A DNA stretch of 64,000 nt, from NCBI GenBank assembly GCA_947505245.1, contig CANNIZ010000009.1, forward strand, positions 1 to 64,000, in the 5' to 3' direction. Position 1 is the first letter of the stretch, and each line of letters begins with the position of its first letter. This document shows positions 1-9,405 of this stretch, in pieces. Position numbers and translations under genes: made by a program. The notes beneath the pieces were generated by a model. It was given only the letters and a program-made list of their open reading frames with translations, searched no databases and was not told the DNA's origin. The stretch comes from Pseudomonadota bacterium (lineage in GTDB: Bacteria > Myxococcota_A > UBA796 > GCA-2862545).

Positions 1-9
1 CGCAAGGCG

Positions 10-939
10 ATGGCGAACATGACGCAGGGCGTCGACTGGATCTTCGCGGCCATCGCGACGCTGCTCATGTGCGCAGTGATGGTGTTCTTCGTGCTCGTCT
101 ACCTCACGCCCGCCCGCAGCGAGACGTCCCAGGCCGACGGCCTCGAGGATCGGTATGTCGAGCTGTTGATGGAGAAGCCCGAGCCCGAAAAGAAGCCCGG
201 CGGCAACCCGGACGCCGGGGAAGGCGCCAAGGCCAAGAAGGAAGAGGGCAAGGTCGGCAAGAAGGACGCCCAGCTCGAGAAGGCCAAGGGCAACAAGGTC
301 GAGATCAAGAAGCAGGAGATGGACCGCCAGATCGTCGACAACGCCGGCATCATGGGCGCCATGGACGACGACGCGCTCTCGCAAGCGCTCGGCGCCTCCG
401 GCCTGTCGGCCGACATCCAGGGCGGCATCGGCGGCCTGATCGGCGCGCAGGGCACGCAGATCGGGTCCGGTGGCCTCGGCGCCCGAGGGTCGGGAATCGG
501 GGGCGGCGGCACGGCAGAAGGCCTCGGTGGCCTCGGCACCAAGGGCACCGGCTCGGGCGCCTCGGGCTTCGGCTCCGGCGGCGGCAACTTCGGCCAGAAG
601 GGCGAAGGCGGCATCGCGGGCGTCGGTGGCGATCCAATCGTCATCGGCGCGCTCGATCGCTCGCTGATCGACGCGGTCATCAAGCAGCACATGAACGCGA
701 TCAAGTACTGCTACCAGCGCGAGCTCACCAAGAACCCGGCCCTCGGCGGCAAGATCGTGATCAAGTTCACGATCGCCAAGGACGGCACCACGTCGTCGGC
801 CAGCACGAAGTCCACGACCATGAGCAACCAGGCCGTGGAACAGTGCATCGAAGGTCGCTTCATGCGCATGCAGTTCCCCCAGCCGAAGGGCGGCGGCATC
901 GTCATCGTCAGCTACCCGTTCATGTTCAGCCCCGGGTAG
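10..939 (+). CDS. AgmX/PglI C-terminal domain protein (TonB-like, gliding-associated family)
   Basis: About 309 residues. A single N-terminal membrane segment lies at roughly residues 10-32, followed by a Lys/Glu-rich stretch (about 55-115), a long Gly-rich low-complexity region (about 130-205) and a C-terminal domain (about 213-309) containing 'IKYCYQREL' and ending in 'YPFMFSPG'. That layout is typical of the AgmX/PglI family of myxobacteria, which resembles TonB/TolA energy transducers and works in the cell envelope. No stop codon separates the ATG at 10 from the window edge, so the true start could lie upstream; ATG 10 and ATG 19 are the visible options. By family habit, exbB/exbD-type genes would be expected upstream. 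The exact partner is inferred, not seen. Confidence 0.75.
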   Translation: MANMTQGVDWIFAAIATLLMCAVMVFFVLVYLTPARSETSQADGLEDRYVELLMEKPEPEKKPGGNPDAGEGAKAKKEEGKVGKKDAQLEKAKGNKVEIKKQEMDRQIVDNAGIMGAMDDDALSQALGASGLSADIQGGIGGLIGAQGTQIGSGGLGARGSGIGGGGTAEGLGGLGTKGTGSGASGFGSGGGNFGQKGEGGIAGVGGDPIVIGALDRSLIDAVIKQHMNAIKYCYQRELTKNPALGGKIVIKFTIAKDGTTSSASTKSTTMSNQAVEQCIEGRFMRMQFPQPKGGGIVIVSYPFMFSPG

Positions 940-1622
940 GGCACGCCCTTCGGGGATGTTGATTCCCGCGCCGCCTGCACAGGGTCCGGCGCGGGCGCCT
1001 CGAAGGCGGCGCTCCCCATCCCCTGCGCGTCGCGCGGCCCCCCGAGTGGGGGCCTTCATTGCGTTCGGGCTGTGGTTTTGCTCGCTTCCGAATTGGACGC
1101 AGCGATCGCCTGCCGCGCGGCCAACGAGCCTTCGGTCCTCGAACGCGAACGACCGCTTGGCGCCCTCGCGTTCCGCATGGGTTCACTGAAAGCGATCGGG
1201 GTCGACGCGTTGCGATGGGGCGGCGAACCCACGCTCCACACGAGGGTCGAGGATTGCGCGCGAAGCGTCGTTGCGGGGCCCTACCAACGACGAGCATCGT
1301 CCGTGGGGCAGTAAAGATGACCCTCGCGCGAGGCGTGGGCTCGCCGCGTCACGACGGGTCCGCGCCCCGCTTCAACGCGAGCGAGGCCATGCCGAGTGCG
1401 AGGGAGCGCAAGCGCCCAGCGGGGTCGTGGGACACCCACAACGGTCATGCGCGCGCGCAAGCGCGACAGCGTCTGAGCCGATCGCCGCAGCACTCGCCCG
1501 AGACGACGTTTCCAAGGGTAGAGATGAAGGCCCCACCCGGGGGCCGGCCCGAAGGGCCAGGGGGTGGGGAGCGCCGCGAAGCGGCGCGGGAATCATGTAG
1601 TATGCGCGCGTCAGGAGGCGTC
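940..1622. other. Long non-coding stretch rich in hairpins, possible structured RNA or long leader
   Basis: No open frame here has protein-like composition. Short perfect helices are frequent: 965-973/987-995 (9 bp), 1036-1042/1048-1054 (7 bp, followed by TTCATT), GTGGG-ACA-CCCAC at 1427-1439, CGCGC-GCAA-GCGCG at 1452-1465, a nested helix at 1531-1569 (outer CCCCACCC/GGGTGGGG, inner GGCCC-GAA-GGGCC) and GCGCCGC-GAA-GCGGCGC at 1571-1587. The first two probably end transcription of the upstream gene. The rest could be a leader of the downstream TPR gene or a separate small RNA. In such GC-rich DNA some helices will be chance. Confidence 0.35.
1036..1060 (+). terminator. Probable terminator after the AgmX-like gene
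   Basis: GGCCCCC-CGAGT-GGGGGCC forms a 7-bp GC stem, followed by TTCATT. The T tract is weak, so termination efficiency is uncertain. A 9-bp stem at 965-995 precedes it. Confidence 0.4.
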
Positions 1623-3431
1623 ATGAACCGGGCCGAGAGCGGAAAGACCGAGCTGTTGAACGGGGAGCGCGCGCTCCAGGCCGGCCTCACCGAGGAAGCC
1701 CGCGAGAAGTTCGCGGCCGCACTCCATTATTTCCGGGGCCCGGACCTGCGCCTCGGCGAAGCGCACGCGCTGCGCGGGCTGGCTCAGGTGGCCTTGTCGT
1801 CGGGCGAGCCGGCCAACGCCGAGCGATGGATCCGCGAGGCGATCGACGGCTACCAGGCGATCCACGAGCTCCTCGAGCAAGCCGAGCTCGCAGCCGGGTC
1901 GCTGGAGCTCGTCCACGACGCCCGCGAAGGGGAGGCCGCGGCGCTCGTCGTGCTCGGGGAGGTGCACGTCCGCAAGGGCCAGCTCAACGACGCGCGCCAG
2001 GCCCTCGCCCACGCACGGGAAGTGTATTCGGCGTTGGGGCCGACCCCCTCGTCCGCGGCCGCGTGGACGGCGACGGCGCGCCTCGCGTTGCTGGAAGGGC
2101 ACACGTCCCGCGCCCGCGAGTCGCTTGAGAAGGCCCTCGCGATCTACGAATCCAGCGCGAACCTCGCCGGACAGGTCGGTGTGTGGCTCCAGTTCGCCGA
2201 GCTCGAGCGCGTCGAGCGCAACGTCAAGCGCAACGAGGACGCGCTCAATCGTGCGCTCGCGATCGCCCAGGGCGCGCGCCACGCGACGCTCGAGACGCGC
2301 GTGCTCGCGGCCCTCGGGTCGCTGCATCTTCAGCAGATGAAGCTCCACGAGGCCATGCGGTCGTACGAGCAGGCGCTCCCGCTCGCGCGGCAATCGGGAG
2401 ACGCCGAGGTCGAGGGGTTCATCCTGCTCGGCCTCGGGGACGCGGGTTCGCGGCTATACGAGGAGGGCTCGTTCCAGAGCCTGCTCGACGGCACCCGCAT
2501 CCTCGCGAGCATCGATCACAAACACGGCGTCGCCACCGGCCTCCTGCGCATCGGTGAACACGCGCTCCGCGTCTCCCAGGCAGACCTCGCCCTGGCCGCG
2601 GCGGAGGGCGCACGTCGGCTCTACCGCAACACGGACCCTGTCCGGGGCGCGGGCTTCGCGCTGCGCGTGATCGTGAAGGCGTTCGCGCTCAAACAGGACC
2701 CCTACGCGGTGCTCGTCGCCGCGATCGCCCGCGAGGCGGTCGCTGGCGCGGTGCAGCAGAACGCGAGGGACGTCTCCACGTTCTACCGGAAGCGGGCCCC
2801 CGCGGAGGTCCTCGACGCCCTGCGCCCCATCGGGGCGAAAGGCATCGTCGAGCTCACCGAACAGCTCGTGCTCGCCGGCCTCGCCGATACGCTCAAGTCG
2901 CTGTCGTTCCCGGCCACGGTGCTCGACCACTCCAACGGCGCCCTCGCGCTGATCGAAGCCCACTCCGCGCGGATCGACGTCGAGCCGCAGCTGGGAGACG
3001 GCGAGACCGCGACGACGACGGCCGAACCGGGAATCCTCGAGGACATCCCGCCCGAAGACGAAGTCTCGATGGTGATCATGGTCAAGGGTCCCGCCGCGAC
3101 GATCAAGGTCCCCGGCCCTACGATCGAGGCCCGAAGCACCGTGCAGCCAACGACGCGCGTGGCCCGGCCCAACCCGGGGCCCGCGATCCCGTCGCTCAGC
3201 GCGATCGGAGCCGAGGACTTCCCGACCGAGGTGTTCGACGACCACGCCCCTGCGCCGGTGACCGGCTACGAGGCGTTCTACGACTCTCCCGAGACCGTGC
3301 CCGCCGCCGCCGCAGAGGCCGAGCCCGAGGCCCCCGATGAGCCCGAAGTGCCCGTACCCGACGCGCTGAAGCTCGCGCCGCCTCCCGCGGACTACGCCGG
3401 CTTCTACGACTCCCCCGAGGACGAAGCGTGA
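1623..3431 (+). CDS. TPR-repeat protein with disordered acidic C-terminus
   Basis: 602 residues from ATG 1623, chosen because a perfect AGGAGG lies just upstream (about 1614-1619) and because sequence before it is not protein-like. Residues ~5-370 are built of degenerate tetratricopeptide helices rich in Ala, Leu and Glu ('GERALQAGLTEEAREKF', 'LHEAMRSYEQALPLARQSG'). The last ~140 residues are Pro/Glu-rich and contain the repeated short motif 'FYDSPE' twice. No signal peptide is visible, so the protein is probably cytoplasmic and acts as a scaffold. Its stop overlaps the next gene's start (GTGA), so the two are translationally coupled. Confidence 0.8.
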   Translation: MNRAESGKTELLNGERALQAGLTEEAREKFAAALHYFRGPDLRLGEAHALRGLAQVALSSGEPANAERWIREAIDGYQAIHELLEQAELAAGSLELVHDAREGEAAALVVLGEVHVRKGQLNDARQALAHAREVYSALGPTPSSAAAWTATARLALLEGHTSRARESLEKALAIYESSANLAGQVGVWLQFAELERVERNVKRNEDALNRALAIAQGARHATLETRVLAALGSLHLQQMKLHEAMRSYEQALPLARQSGDAEVEGFILLGLGDAGSRLYEEGSFQSLLDGTRILASIDHKHGVATGLLRIGEHALRVSQADLALAAAEGARRLYRNTDPVRGAGFALRVIVKAFALKQDPYAVLVAAIAREAVAGAVQQNARDVSTFYRKRAPAEVLDALRPIGAKGIVELTEQLVLAGLADTLKSLSFPATVLDHSNGALALIEAHSARIDVEPQLGDGETATTTAEPGILEDIPPEDEVSMVIMVKGPAATIKVPGPTIEARSTVQPTTRVARPNPGPAIPSLSAIGAEDFPTEVFDDHAPAPVTGYEAFYDSPETVPAAAAEAEPEAPDEPEVPVPDALKLAPPPADYAGFYDSPEDEA

Positions 3432-4489
3432 GTCGGGCTCCCTTCGCGTACGCGCCGGATGGCTCTGTCCTCGTCATGGGCGACGGACCCGAGCTGTTCG
3501 CGTTTGGCGCCAACGACGGGCCGCTGTGGAAGGCGTTCACCGAGGGCGTGATCGTCGGAGTGGCGGGCAATTCCACCACCGTCGTGAGCGTTGACTCAGA
3601 CGGTCGACTCATCGCCTGGCGCGGGCTGGACGGATCGAAGCTGGACGAGACCACGGTGGAGACCGCAGGTGTCCGCGGCCTCGCGATGCGCCCTGACGGC
3701 CTGTGCGCCGTGATCGCCAAGGACGCGGTCGTTCTCACGACTCCAAAGGGCGGCGCCAACGTGCTCGCGGTGCCCGGCGCATGTACGGCCGCCTGGGGCC
3801 CCGGCGGCGAGCTCGCGGTCGGCACCGAGGGCGGCGGACTTCAGGTTTTCGACGCCGCCCAAAAGCCCACCGGCAGCTGCTCCGTCGGGTCCGCTGTCAC
3901 CGGCATCGTCTACCGCGCACCGTCGCAGTGGCTGGTCGCCGCCGGCACGAAGGTGACGCTCGTCTCGGCCGATGGGAAGCTCGCCGGAGCTGCGATCGAC
4001 GCGGCCGGCCCCACGGGCGAGGTCGCCTGTACACAGGACGGGGCGATCTTCGCGGTCATGGCGGGGCCTCAGCAGGTGACGATCGGCGCGCTCGGGTCCA
4101 ACAAGCGCCTCGGCACCGTCACCTTCCAGCGCGACGTCGGCGGCGTCGGTTTCGGGCAGCAGGCCTGGCTGGCGATCGGGCTCGATGAGTCCGAGGCGAA
4201 TCGCATCGATCTCGCAACCGGCCAGATCTGCAAGACGGAGCCCGCCCACGGGAAAGTCGGCAGCAAATGGCCGATGACCGTCGAGTGTGAGCCGCAGTCC
4301 GTTCGCACCGCCATCACCACCGTTCGCACCGCCGGAAAGGCGATCGCCACGCAGATCGACCACAGCGGCAGCAGCATGGGCGGAAACGGGTGCCTGTACT
4401 CCTGCCTCGGAACGGCGCTCGCCATATTCGTTTGTAGCGGTTGCAGCGGCGTGATCAGCGCGCTTTACTACTTCGTGTACCTGGGCTGA
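3428..4489 (+). CDS. Beta-propeller (WD40-like) protein with Cys-rich hydrophobic C-terminus
   Basis: 353 residues from GTG 3428, which overlaps the upstream TPR gene by 4 bp (GTGA). Residues ~5-290 show repeated short beta-strand blocks ('FAYAPDGSVLVMGDG', 'VVSVDSDGRLIAWRG', 'LAMRPDGLCAVIA') as in WD40/quinoprotein-like propellers. The C-terminus (about 320-353) is hydrophobic, holds four cysteines ('CLYSC...CSGC') and could be a membrane anchor. Coupling to the TPR gene suggests that the two products form a complex. The biochemical role is unknown. Confidence 0.7.
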   Translation: MSRAPFAYAPDGSVLVMGDGPELFAFGANDGPLWKAFTEGVIVGVAGNSTTVVSVDSDGRLIAWRGLDGSKLDETTVETAGVRGLAMRPDGLCAVIAKDAVVLTTPKGGANVLAVPGACTAAWGPGGELAVGTEGGGLQVFDAAQKPTGSCSVGSAVTGIVYRAPSQWLVAAGTKVTLVSADGKLAGAAIDAAGPTGEVACTQDGAIFAVMAGPQQVTIGALGSNKRLGTVTFQRDVGGVGFGQQAWLAIGLDESEANRIDLATGQICKTEPAHGKVGSKWPMTVECEPQSVRTAITTVRTAGKAIATQIDHSGSSMGGNGCLYSCLGTALAIFVCSGCSGVISALYYFVYLG

Positions 4490-4535
4490 CCGGCACGCCG
4501 GCCGAGCCCGCGGCTACGCGGTGCGCGCCTCTCGG

Positions 4536-5300
4536 CTAGGCCGTCCACACCGGAAGCTCGACGACGAACCGCGACGACCCCTCGAGGCGCAAGGTTCCAC
4601 CCATCTCCTCGGCGAGGCGTCGAGCGATATAGAGCCCGAGCCCGGTCCCGCGCCCCGGCGCCTTGGTGGTCACGAACGGCTCGAACACGCGCTCGCGAAC
4701 GGCTTCAGGCACACCCTTACCGCTGTCTTCGATCTCAATTCGAACGTGGCCGCCCTCGGAGGACGTGCGCAACACGACGGTCCGGAGGTCGACGTCCTCG
4801 ACCGCGTCAAACGCGTTCTGAAGCAGGTTGACGACGATCTGGCGCAGGGCGAGCTCGCGTCCTCGGACGCGCAGCGGGCTGGCGCCCACCTCGAGCTTGA
4901 GGTCCGCCCCCACCTTCCGAGCCCGATGTCCGAGCAGCTCGGCCGCCGCACGGGCGGGCTGGTGCGCGTCGACCACCGACATCGCGTCCGTCGGTTCGGC
5001 GCGAAACAGCGCTCCGTAGTACCGGAGCAGCTCCTCGACGTGCCCCACCTGCTCGAGGATGTGCGCGAGCCGCTGAACGCCCCGAGCCTCGCTGCCCGCC
5101 TCGGCGGCGCCGAGCTGAGCGTGCGCCTTGATCGCGAACATCGGCTGCCGAAGCTCGTGCAGCAGCGAAGCCGCCAACACGCCGAGCTCGGCGAGGCCCG
5201 CCGTCTGCTCGAACCCCGCGCCGGCCGGCGGGCGTGGGCCCTCCTCCGACGGAAAACCCGGCGGGAGCGAAATGGAATCCAATCGCTGTCGTTCGTTCAC
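4536..5300 (-). CDS. Orphan sensor histidine kinase (HisKA-like + HATPase)
   Basis: 254 residues from GTG 5300. This start overlaps the upstream gene's stop by GTGA and is preferred to the longer frame starting at 5333. The H-box 'LLHELRQP' (His about residue 48) is the autophosphorylation site. The ATP-binding domain shows the N box 'NLLQNAFDAV', G1 'DSGKGV', F box 'FEPFVTTK' and G2 'GTGLGL'. No transmembrane or PAS input domain is present, so the kinase is cytoplasmic and must receive its signal through a partner. No response regulator is adjacent; the partner regulator is probably elsewhere. Confidence 0.88.
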   Translation of the reverse strand: MNERQRLDSISLPPGFPSEEGPRPPAGAGFEQTAGLAELGVLAASLLHELRQPMFAIKAHAQLGAAEAGSEARGVQRLAHILEQVGHVEELLRYYGALFRAEPTDAMSVVDAHQPARAAAELLGHRARKVGADLKLEVGASPLRVRGRELALRQIVVNLLQNAFDAVEDVDLRTVVLRTSSEGGHVRIEIEDSGKGVPEAVRERVFEPFVTTKAPGRGTGLGLYIARRLAEEMGGTLRLEGSSRFVVELPVWTA

Positions 5301-8300
5301 GGAGCCCCCGCCAAAGTCACGTTGGAGGTACACGGCCCGCCGCGGTTCCCCTGCCCGTCGTCAGTCTCCACCACCAGCCTCCAGACACCCCAATCGGCCA
5401 CCTTCTCCGACCCGTCGCGCGCGTCCCAGGTCCAGGTCTCCTGCGCGGCGAGCGCCGCGACATAGTCGCGCCTCACCAACGCGCCCGCGTCGTTTTCGAC
5501 GCTGATGACCCACCACGCGGGCTGGGCCGCGGCGTCGAGCGCGACGTGGACAAAGTCCGCCTCAGCGGCCGGTCCGTCGTCTCCGTCCGGATGAATGACC
5601 GAAAGATCCGCTGCACACCCACGGAGCGCCGGCGCCGCCGAAGGCAGCGCCCCGAACGTTCCGACGTAGGACGAGACCGTGCCGTTGTAGGCGCCATCGA
5701 GCTTGTTGCCGGCGACGTCCCGCACCGCAGGGCCAGCGCTCGAAACCGCTGTCACCGTCCACAGGCCGGCGGCCGCGTCCACCGGCACGTCGAGCAGCAG
5801 CGTCACCGTGTCGCCGACGAGGGCCGCGTCCGCCACCGACACCGATGACGGGCCACCGATCGTGAACGTCGACGGCGTCACGCTCGTCTCCAACAGCGGC
5901 TCCGAGAACCGGAGCACCACGCGGTCGACCATCCCGCTGGCGTCTCCCGCTGGCGTCTGGGACCACACGATCGGGCGCTTGTCGTCGCCGGTGACCGCCA
6001 CCTGCGCGGTCCCGAGTGCCGACCCCGAAGCCGTGCCGGCCCTGATCGTGAGGACCCCGCCCGTCGTCGCCGCCGCCGAAACGGTGAACAGGGCGTCACC
6101 GTTCCCGTTCGGGTCTACGACGAGCCCTGTGCCCGTCGCCCGACCGTCCGTCACAGCGCCGCGGTCGGAGCGCACGAAGATCGGCGCCGACGCCGGATCG
6201 CCCGCGCAGTCGGTGGCGCCCAGCACGGCGACCTTGATCGTACCGCCCAACGCGACGGTAGCCACGTCCGGACTGATCACGAGCGGCCCCGTCGGGTGAC
6301 CGTCATCGTCCCCGACCCACGCGGTGGCCTGCACCTCGGCTCCACATCCGCCCGCGTCGGCCACCAACGCCGTGACCGGAAACATGCCCTGCAGCGCCGT
6401 GGTCACCGACACCACCGGGACGGCGTCGGAGAACGCCGGCGCGCTGACACCGTCATCGACGAGCAGTCCGAACAACACCGGCGACCCGGTGCTCGTGCCG
6501 AAGGATCCAGCGATCGTCGCGTCCCCCTGCACGTTGCGGCACACCACCGCGTCCGACGACAGGCCGAACATCACGTTCGCGACCGGACCTGCGACGCCAC
6601 AATCCGCGACCGCCACGACGCGCGCGGACGACCCCGCGAGAGCGCCTGCTGTCGCGGTGACCACGTCGTTGGCGAGCGGCACGGCGAAGGTCACGGCCCC
6701 GACGCCCGCCCCCCCGACGACGGCCACCGTCGCGACGGGGAACGCCGATGAGGCCGATCGCACCGTCGCCGTCGCGTCAAGGTCCGCTCCGTTTCCGAAC
6801 GCGTCAAGCGCCGTCACCGCGATGTCCACCGGCGTCCCGACGAACGCCCACGGCGTCGCGAGCGCGACCCCGAGCGAAGCGGCTGGGCCCGCGTGCACGG
6901 TGATCGGAGGCGAGGTCCCGAGCACGATGGCGTCCTGGGACGCGGTGACGGTGGTGCTCCCTGCGCGGCGAAACACCGCGGTCGTCGCAGCCGTCCCCGC
7001 GGCGTCCAGCGTGACGCTCACGACGTCCAGCGTGCCCGAGGCGTCGGCGACGACGATCGTCGCGTCGCCCTGCACGACGTACGGGTTCCCGAACGCGTCG
7101 AAGGCCGCGAACGTGACCGGCATCACCTCGCCCGCGACCACGTCCGTGCCGCCCGCCGTGACCTGCACCGTGCTGAGCGGGCCGTTGACCACCGCGAACG
7201 GGTCCGACACGCCCGCCAACGCCAACGCCGGTGACGACACCACGACCTCGTCCGCGCTCGTGGCAACGAACAGCGTGCAGTCGAACCGCTCGAGGCCATC
7301 CGGATCCGTCCCGAGCCACGAACACACGACGTCGCCCGAGTCGTCGCGGAACGCGAGCGAGCCGGGGTCCCAGGCCGCGGCTTCGACGCGGTTTCCGTAC
7401 ACGTCTTCGGCGGCCACGGCGACGTCCGCGACCTCTCCGGCGACGACCGGACCTGCGACCGTGACGACGAGCCGGGCCGGGTCGGACGCGATCACCGCGT
7501 ACGGTTCGGACTCCCCGTGGATGCCGTCAGCGCTGTCGGCGTACATGTTTACCGAAGAGGACGCCACGAACGGGACGGCCGTGCATACGAACGGACCGGT
7601 CCCGAGGCAGTCCACGTCGTCGGGCCCGAGCGAGCCGAGCGAGTCCGTGACCGTGACCAGCTGCGTCGCCCGGACGTCGTTTCCAAACCGATCGACGGGC
7701 GAAATGGTCGCGCCGAACGCGTCTCCGGCGACCACCTGGGACGCCGTCGTCAACACCTCGAAGTGGTCGAGCGCGGCAGCCTTCACCGTGATCGGGTCGG
7801 AGAAACCGGGCGGGTCTCCCAGCGACTCGAGGCGCGTCGTCGGGCAGGCGCCGCCGGTCGCCCGCTCCAGCGTGACGTCGAGCGTGGTCGACCCCGCGAC
7901 CTCGACGAACCCCGACAGGTACGAGCCGCAGCGGCTGTCTTCTTTGATGACCACGGACTTGACGGCGTCGACGACCTGAAAGCCGCCTTCGTCCACCAGC
8001 GTGAGCGTGACGGGGAACGTGTCGCCCGCGACCACCACCCACGGGGTCGCAGGCAGGTCGATGCGGAGGTGCGTGGGTGCACCAGCATTCCATTGCAGGA
8101 CGAGGTCGTCCTCCGCGATGGAGGGTCGCGGGACGTCCTGGGCGATCGTCACGGTCACTTGCCCCGGTGAGCTCACCGTGAGCGGGATTCGCGCGCTCCC
8201 GTCGCCCCGGAGCGGCCCGCGAATTCCGACGCCCGTCGGCAGCGCGGTCTGGCCGACCAGCACGGACCCGAACGTCGCGTCCAGCGCCCCCTCCGCCTCA

Positions 8301-8809
8301 GCGGTCACGACGACGTCGAGGTCCTCGAACACGGGCTGATTATCGCGGTCCTCGAGCTGCACGACCAGCATCGCCGTCTCGGAGACGAAGTAGCTGATGG
8401 GACCTTCGACCGAGATCGACAGGTGGTGCGCCTCCGTGTCCGTCACCTGAAACGCCGCAGGTAACGTCCCTTCCGCCCCGGTCGGGCCCTCCACTCGGAG
8501 ATCATAGGTCCCCGTCGGAAGGTCCTTCGGCACCACCGCGGTTAGCGTGGCGAAGTCGACCAGCGAGACGTTGGTGAGCCGCGTAGCAACGCCGTCCACG
8601 TCGAGCCAGGCCGAGAACCGGTCGTTGGGGTCGGGCTCGCCGTTGGCTGCGTCGATGCCGACCTGCGGGTAGAAGTTGCGGCCGCTGATCGTGACGCCCG
8701 TAGTGGCCCCGTTGTAGCCGTGGTCCGGCACGATCGATTCGGGCAACGGATCGGGCACGCGGGACGTACACCCGAGCAGCGCGACCAGCGGTAAACGAAC
8801 GAGCGTCAC
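5297..8809 (-). CDS. Large surface lipoprotein with IPT/TIG domain and ~100-residue Ig-like repeats
   Basis: 1170 residues from GTG 8809. An N-terminal lipobox 'ALLGC' (Cys about 14) predicts a lipoprotein. An IPT/TIG-like domain follows (about 25-115; 'SIVPDHGYNGATTGVTISG'). At least five repeats of about 100 residues carry a 'D-x-F/Y-G-N' type core near residues 271 (degenerate), 372, 467, 570 and 668, as in invasin/Big-type Ig repeats. A Cys-containing region and an SbsA-like Ig domain ('LRFSEPL', about 950) come next, then a FlgD-like C-terminal domain. Such proteins act as surface adhesins or structural fibres. The gene is translationally coupled to the downstream histidine kinase. Confidence 0.8.
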   Translation of the reverse strand: MTLVRLPLVALLGCTSRVPDPLPESIVPDHGYNGATTGVTISGRNFYPQVGIDAANGEPDPNDRFSAWLDVDGVATRLTNVSLVDFATLTAVVPKDLPTGTYDLRVEGPTGAEGTLPAAFQVTDTEAHHLSISVEGPISYFVSETAMLVVQLEDRDNQPVFEDLDVVVTAEAEGALDATFGSVLVGQTALPTGVGIRGPLRGDGSARIPLTVSSPGQVTVTIAQDVPRPSIAEDDLVLQWNAGAPTHLRIDLPATPWVVVAGDTFPVTLTLVDEGGFQVVDAVKSVVIKEDSRCGSYLSGFVEVAGSTTLDVTLERATGGACPTTRLESLGDPPGFSDPITVKAAALDHFEVLTTASQVVAGDAFGATISPVDRFGNDVRATQLVTVTDSLGSLGPDDVDCLGTGPFVCTAVPFVASSSVNMYADSADGIHGESEPYAVIASDPARLVVTVAGPVVAGEVADVAVAAEDVYGNRVEAAAWDPGSLAFRDDSGDVVCSWLGTDPDGLERFDCTLFVATSADEVVVSSPALALAGVSDPFAVVNGPLSTVQVTAGGTDVVAGEVMPVTFAAFDAFGNPYVVQGDATIVVADASGTLDVVSVTLDAAGTAATTAVFRRAGSTTVTASQDAIVLGTSPPITVHAGPAASLGVALATPWAFVGTPVDIAVTALDAFGNGADLDATATVRSASSAFPVATVAVVGGAGVGAVTFAVPLANDVVTATAGALAGSSARVVAVADCGVAGPVANVMFGLSSDAVVCRNVQGDATIAGSFGTSTGSPVLFGLLVDDGVSAPAFSDAVPVVSVTTALQGMFPVTALVADAGGCGAEVQATAWVGDDDGHPTGPLVISPDVATVALGGTIKVAVLGATDCAGDPASAPIFVRSDRGAVTDGRATGTGLVVDPNGNGDALFTVSAAATTGGVLTIRAGTASGSALGTAQVAVTGDDKRPIVWSQTPAGDASGMVDRVVLRFSEPLLETSVTPSTFTIGGPSSVSVADAALVGDTVTLLLDVPVDAAAGLWTVTAVSSAGPAVRDVAGNKLDGAYNGTVSSYVGTFGALPSAAPALRGCAADLSVIHPDGDDGPAAEADFVHVALDAAAQPAWWVISVENDAGALVRRDYVAALAAQETWTWDARDGSEKVADWGVWRLVVETDDGQGNRGGPCTSNVTLAGAP

Positions 8810-8818
8810 TCGGCCATT

Positions 8819-9376
8819 CTAGCGCGCCTCGGCGGGTCTGATCCTCGCTTCTCCGCGCGCCCACTGCACCGCGTATTCACCCGCCGACCAGGCCGACAAT
8901 CCCAGCGTAACCGTCCCGAGGATGATCCCCGCGCTCATCCAATGGCAGCCCATCCACTCGTCGTGCAGCAGCAAAAGAGGAAGGGTGACCCCCTCAAACG
9001 AGATCTTCAACCGCCCGACCAGCGTGGGTCGGAACCACATCTGGCGGCCGTTCGTGAAGATCCAGGCCGCGAGCACCGCGACGTCCCGGAACAGCAGCAG
9101 CCCGGCAAGCCACCACGGCGCCCAACCGAGCGCCAGCAGGCCGCCCCACGTCGTCATCGCGAGGATCTTGTCCGCGAACGGGTCGAGCCACTCGCCCGCC
9201 GAGCTGACCGCGTCGAGCTTGCGCGCCAGCCAGCCATCGACGAGGTCGGTCGACACGGCCCCGATGAACCAGAAGAACGCCGCGTGGTGGTAGCCAGCCA
9301 CGAGCAGGCACGCGACCACGACCCCGGAGGCGCCCCGTGCGAGGGTGACAGCGTTTGGCACCCATGAGGCTCGCAT
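8819..9376 (-). CDS. CDP-alcohol phosphatidyltransferase family membrane enzyme
   Basis: About 185 residues from ATG 9376; an ATG at 9403 is also in frame but would cross the nadB Shine-Dalgarno region. The family signature D-G-x2-A-R-x8-G-x3-D-x3-D is complete in 'LVDGWLARKLDAVSSAGE' followed by 'WLDPFADK'. Several hydrophobic helices flank it. The enzyme joins a CDP-activated diacylglycerol or polyol to an alcohol acceptor in the inner membrane. PgsA-like phosphatidylglycerophosphate synthase is the nearest common member, but the substrate cannot be read from the motif. The gene ends 9 bp upstream (in its own direction) of the Ig-repeat gene. Confidence 0.85.
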   Translation of the reverse strand: MRASWVPNAVTLARGASGVVVACLLVAGYHHAAFFWFIGAVSTDLVDGWLARKLDAVSSAGEWLDPFADKILAMTTWGGLLALGWAPWWLAGLLLFRDVAVLAAWIFTNGRQMWFRPTLVGRLKISFEGVTLPLLLLHDEWMGCHWMSAGIILGTVTLGLSAWSAGEYAVQWARGEARIRPAEAR

Positions 9377-9393
9377 GGGATAGGCCCTAACCC

Positions 9394-9400
9394 TTGGAGG
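9394..9400 (+). promoter_or_regulatory. Ribosome binding site that fixes the nadB start
   Basis: TTGGAGG lies 5 nt before GTG 9406. The TTG at 9394 is in frame but forms part of this ribosome binding site, so GTG 9406 is the better start. Confidence 0.7.
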
Positions 9401-9405
9401 CATCC

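Noticed and set aside
1059..1622. N-terminal extension of the TPR protein (188 extra residues)
   Set aside because: Arg-rich and unlike a protein; AGGAGG directly before ATG 1623 fixes the start.
9356..9371. Sigma-54-like TGGCACC...GGCT upstream of nadB
   Set aside because: GG and GC are correctly spaced but the -12 box is poor and the site lies inside the divergent gene's 5' coding end.
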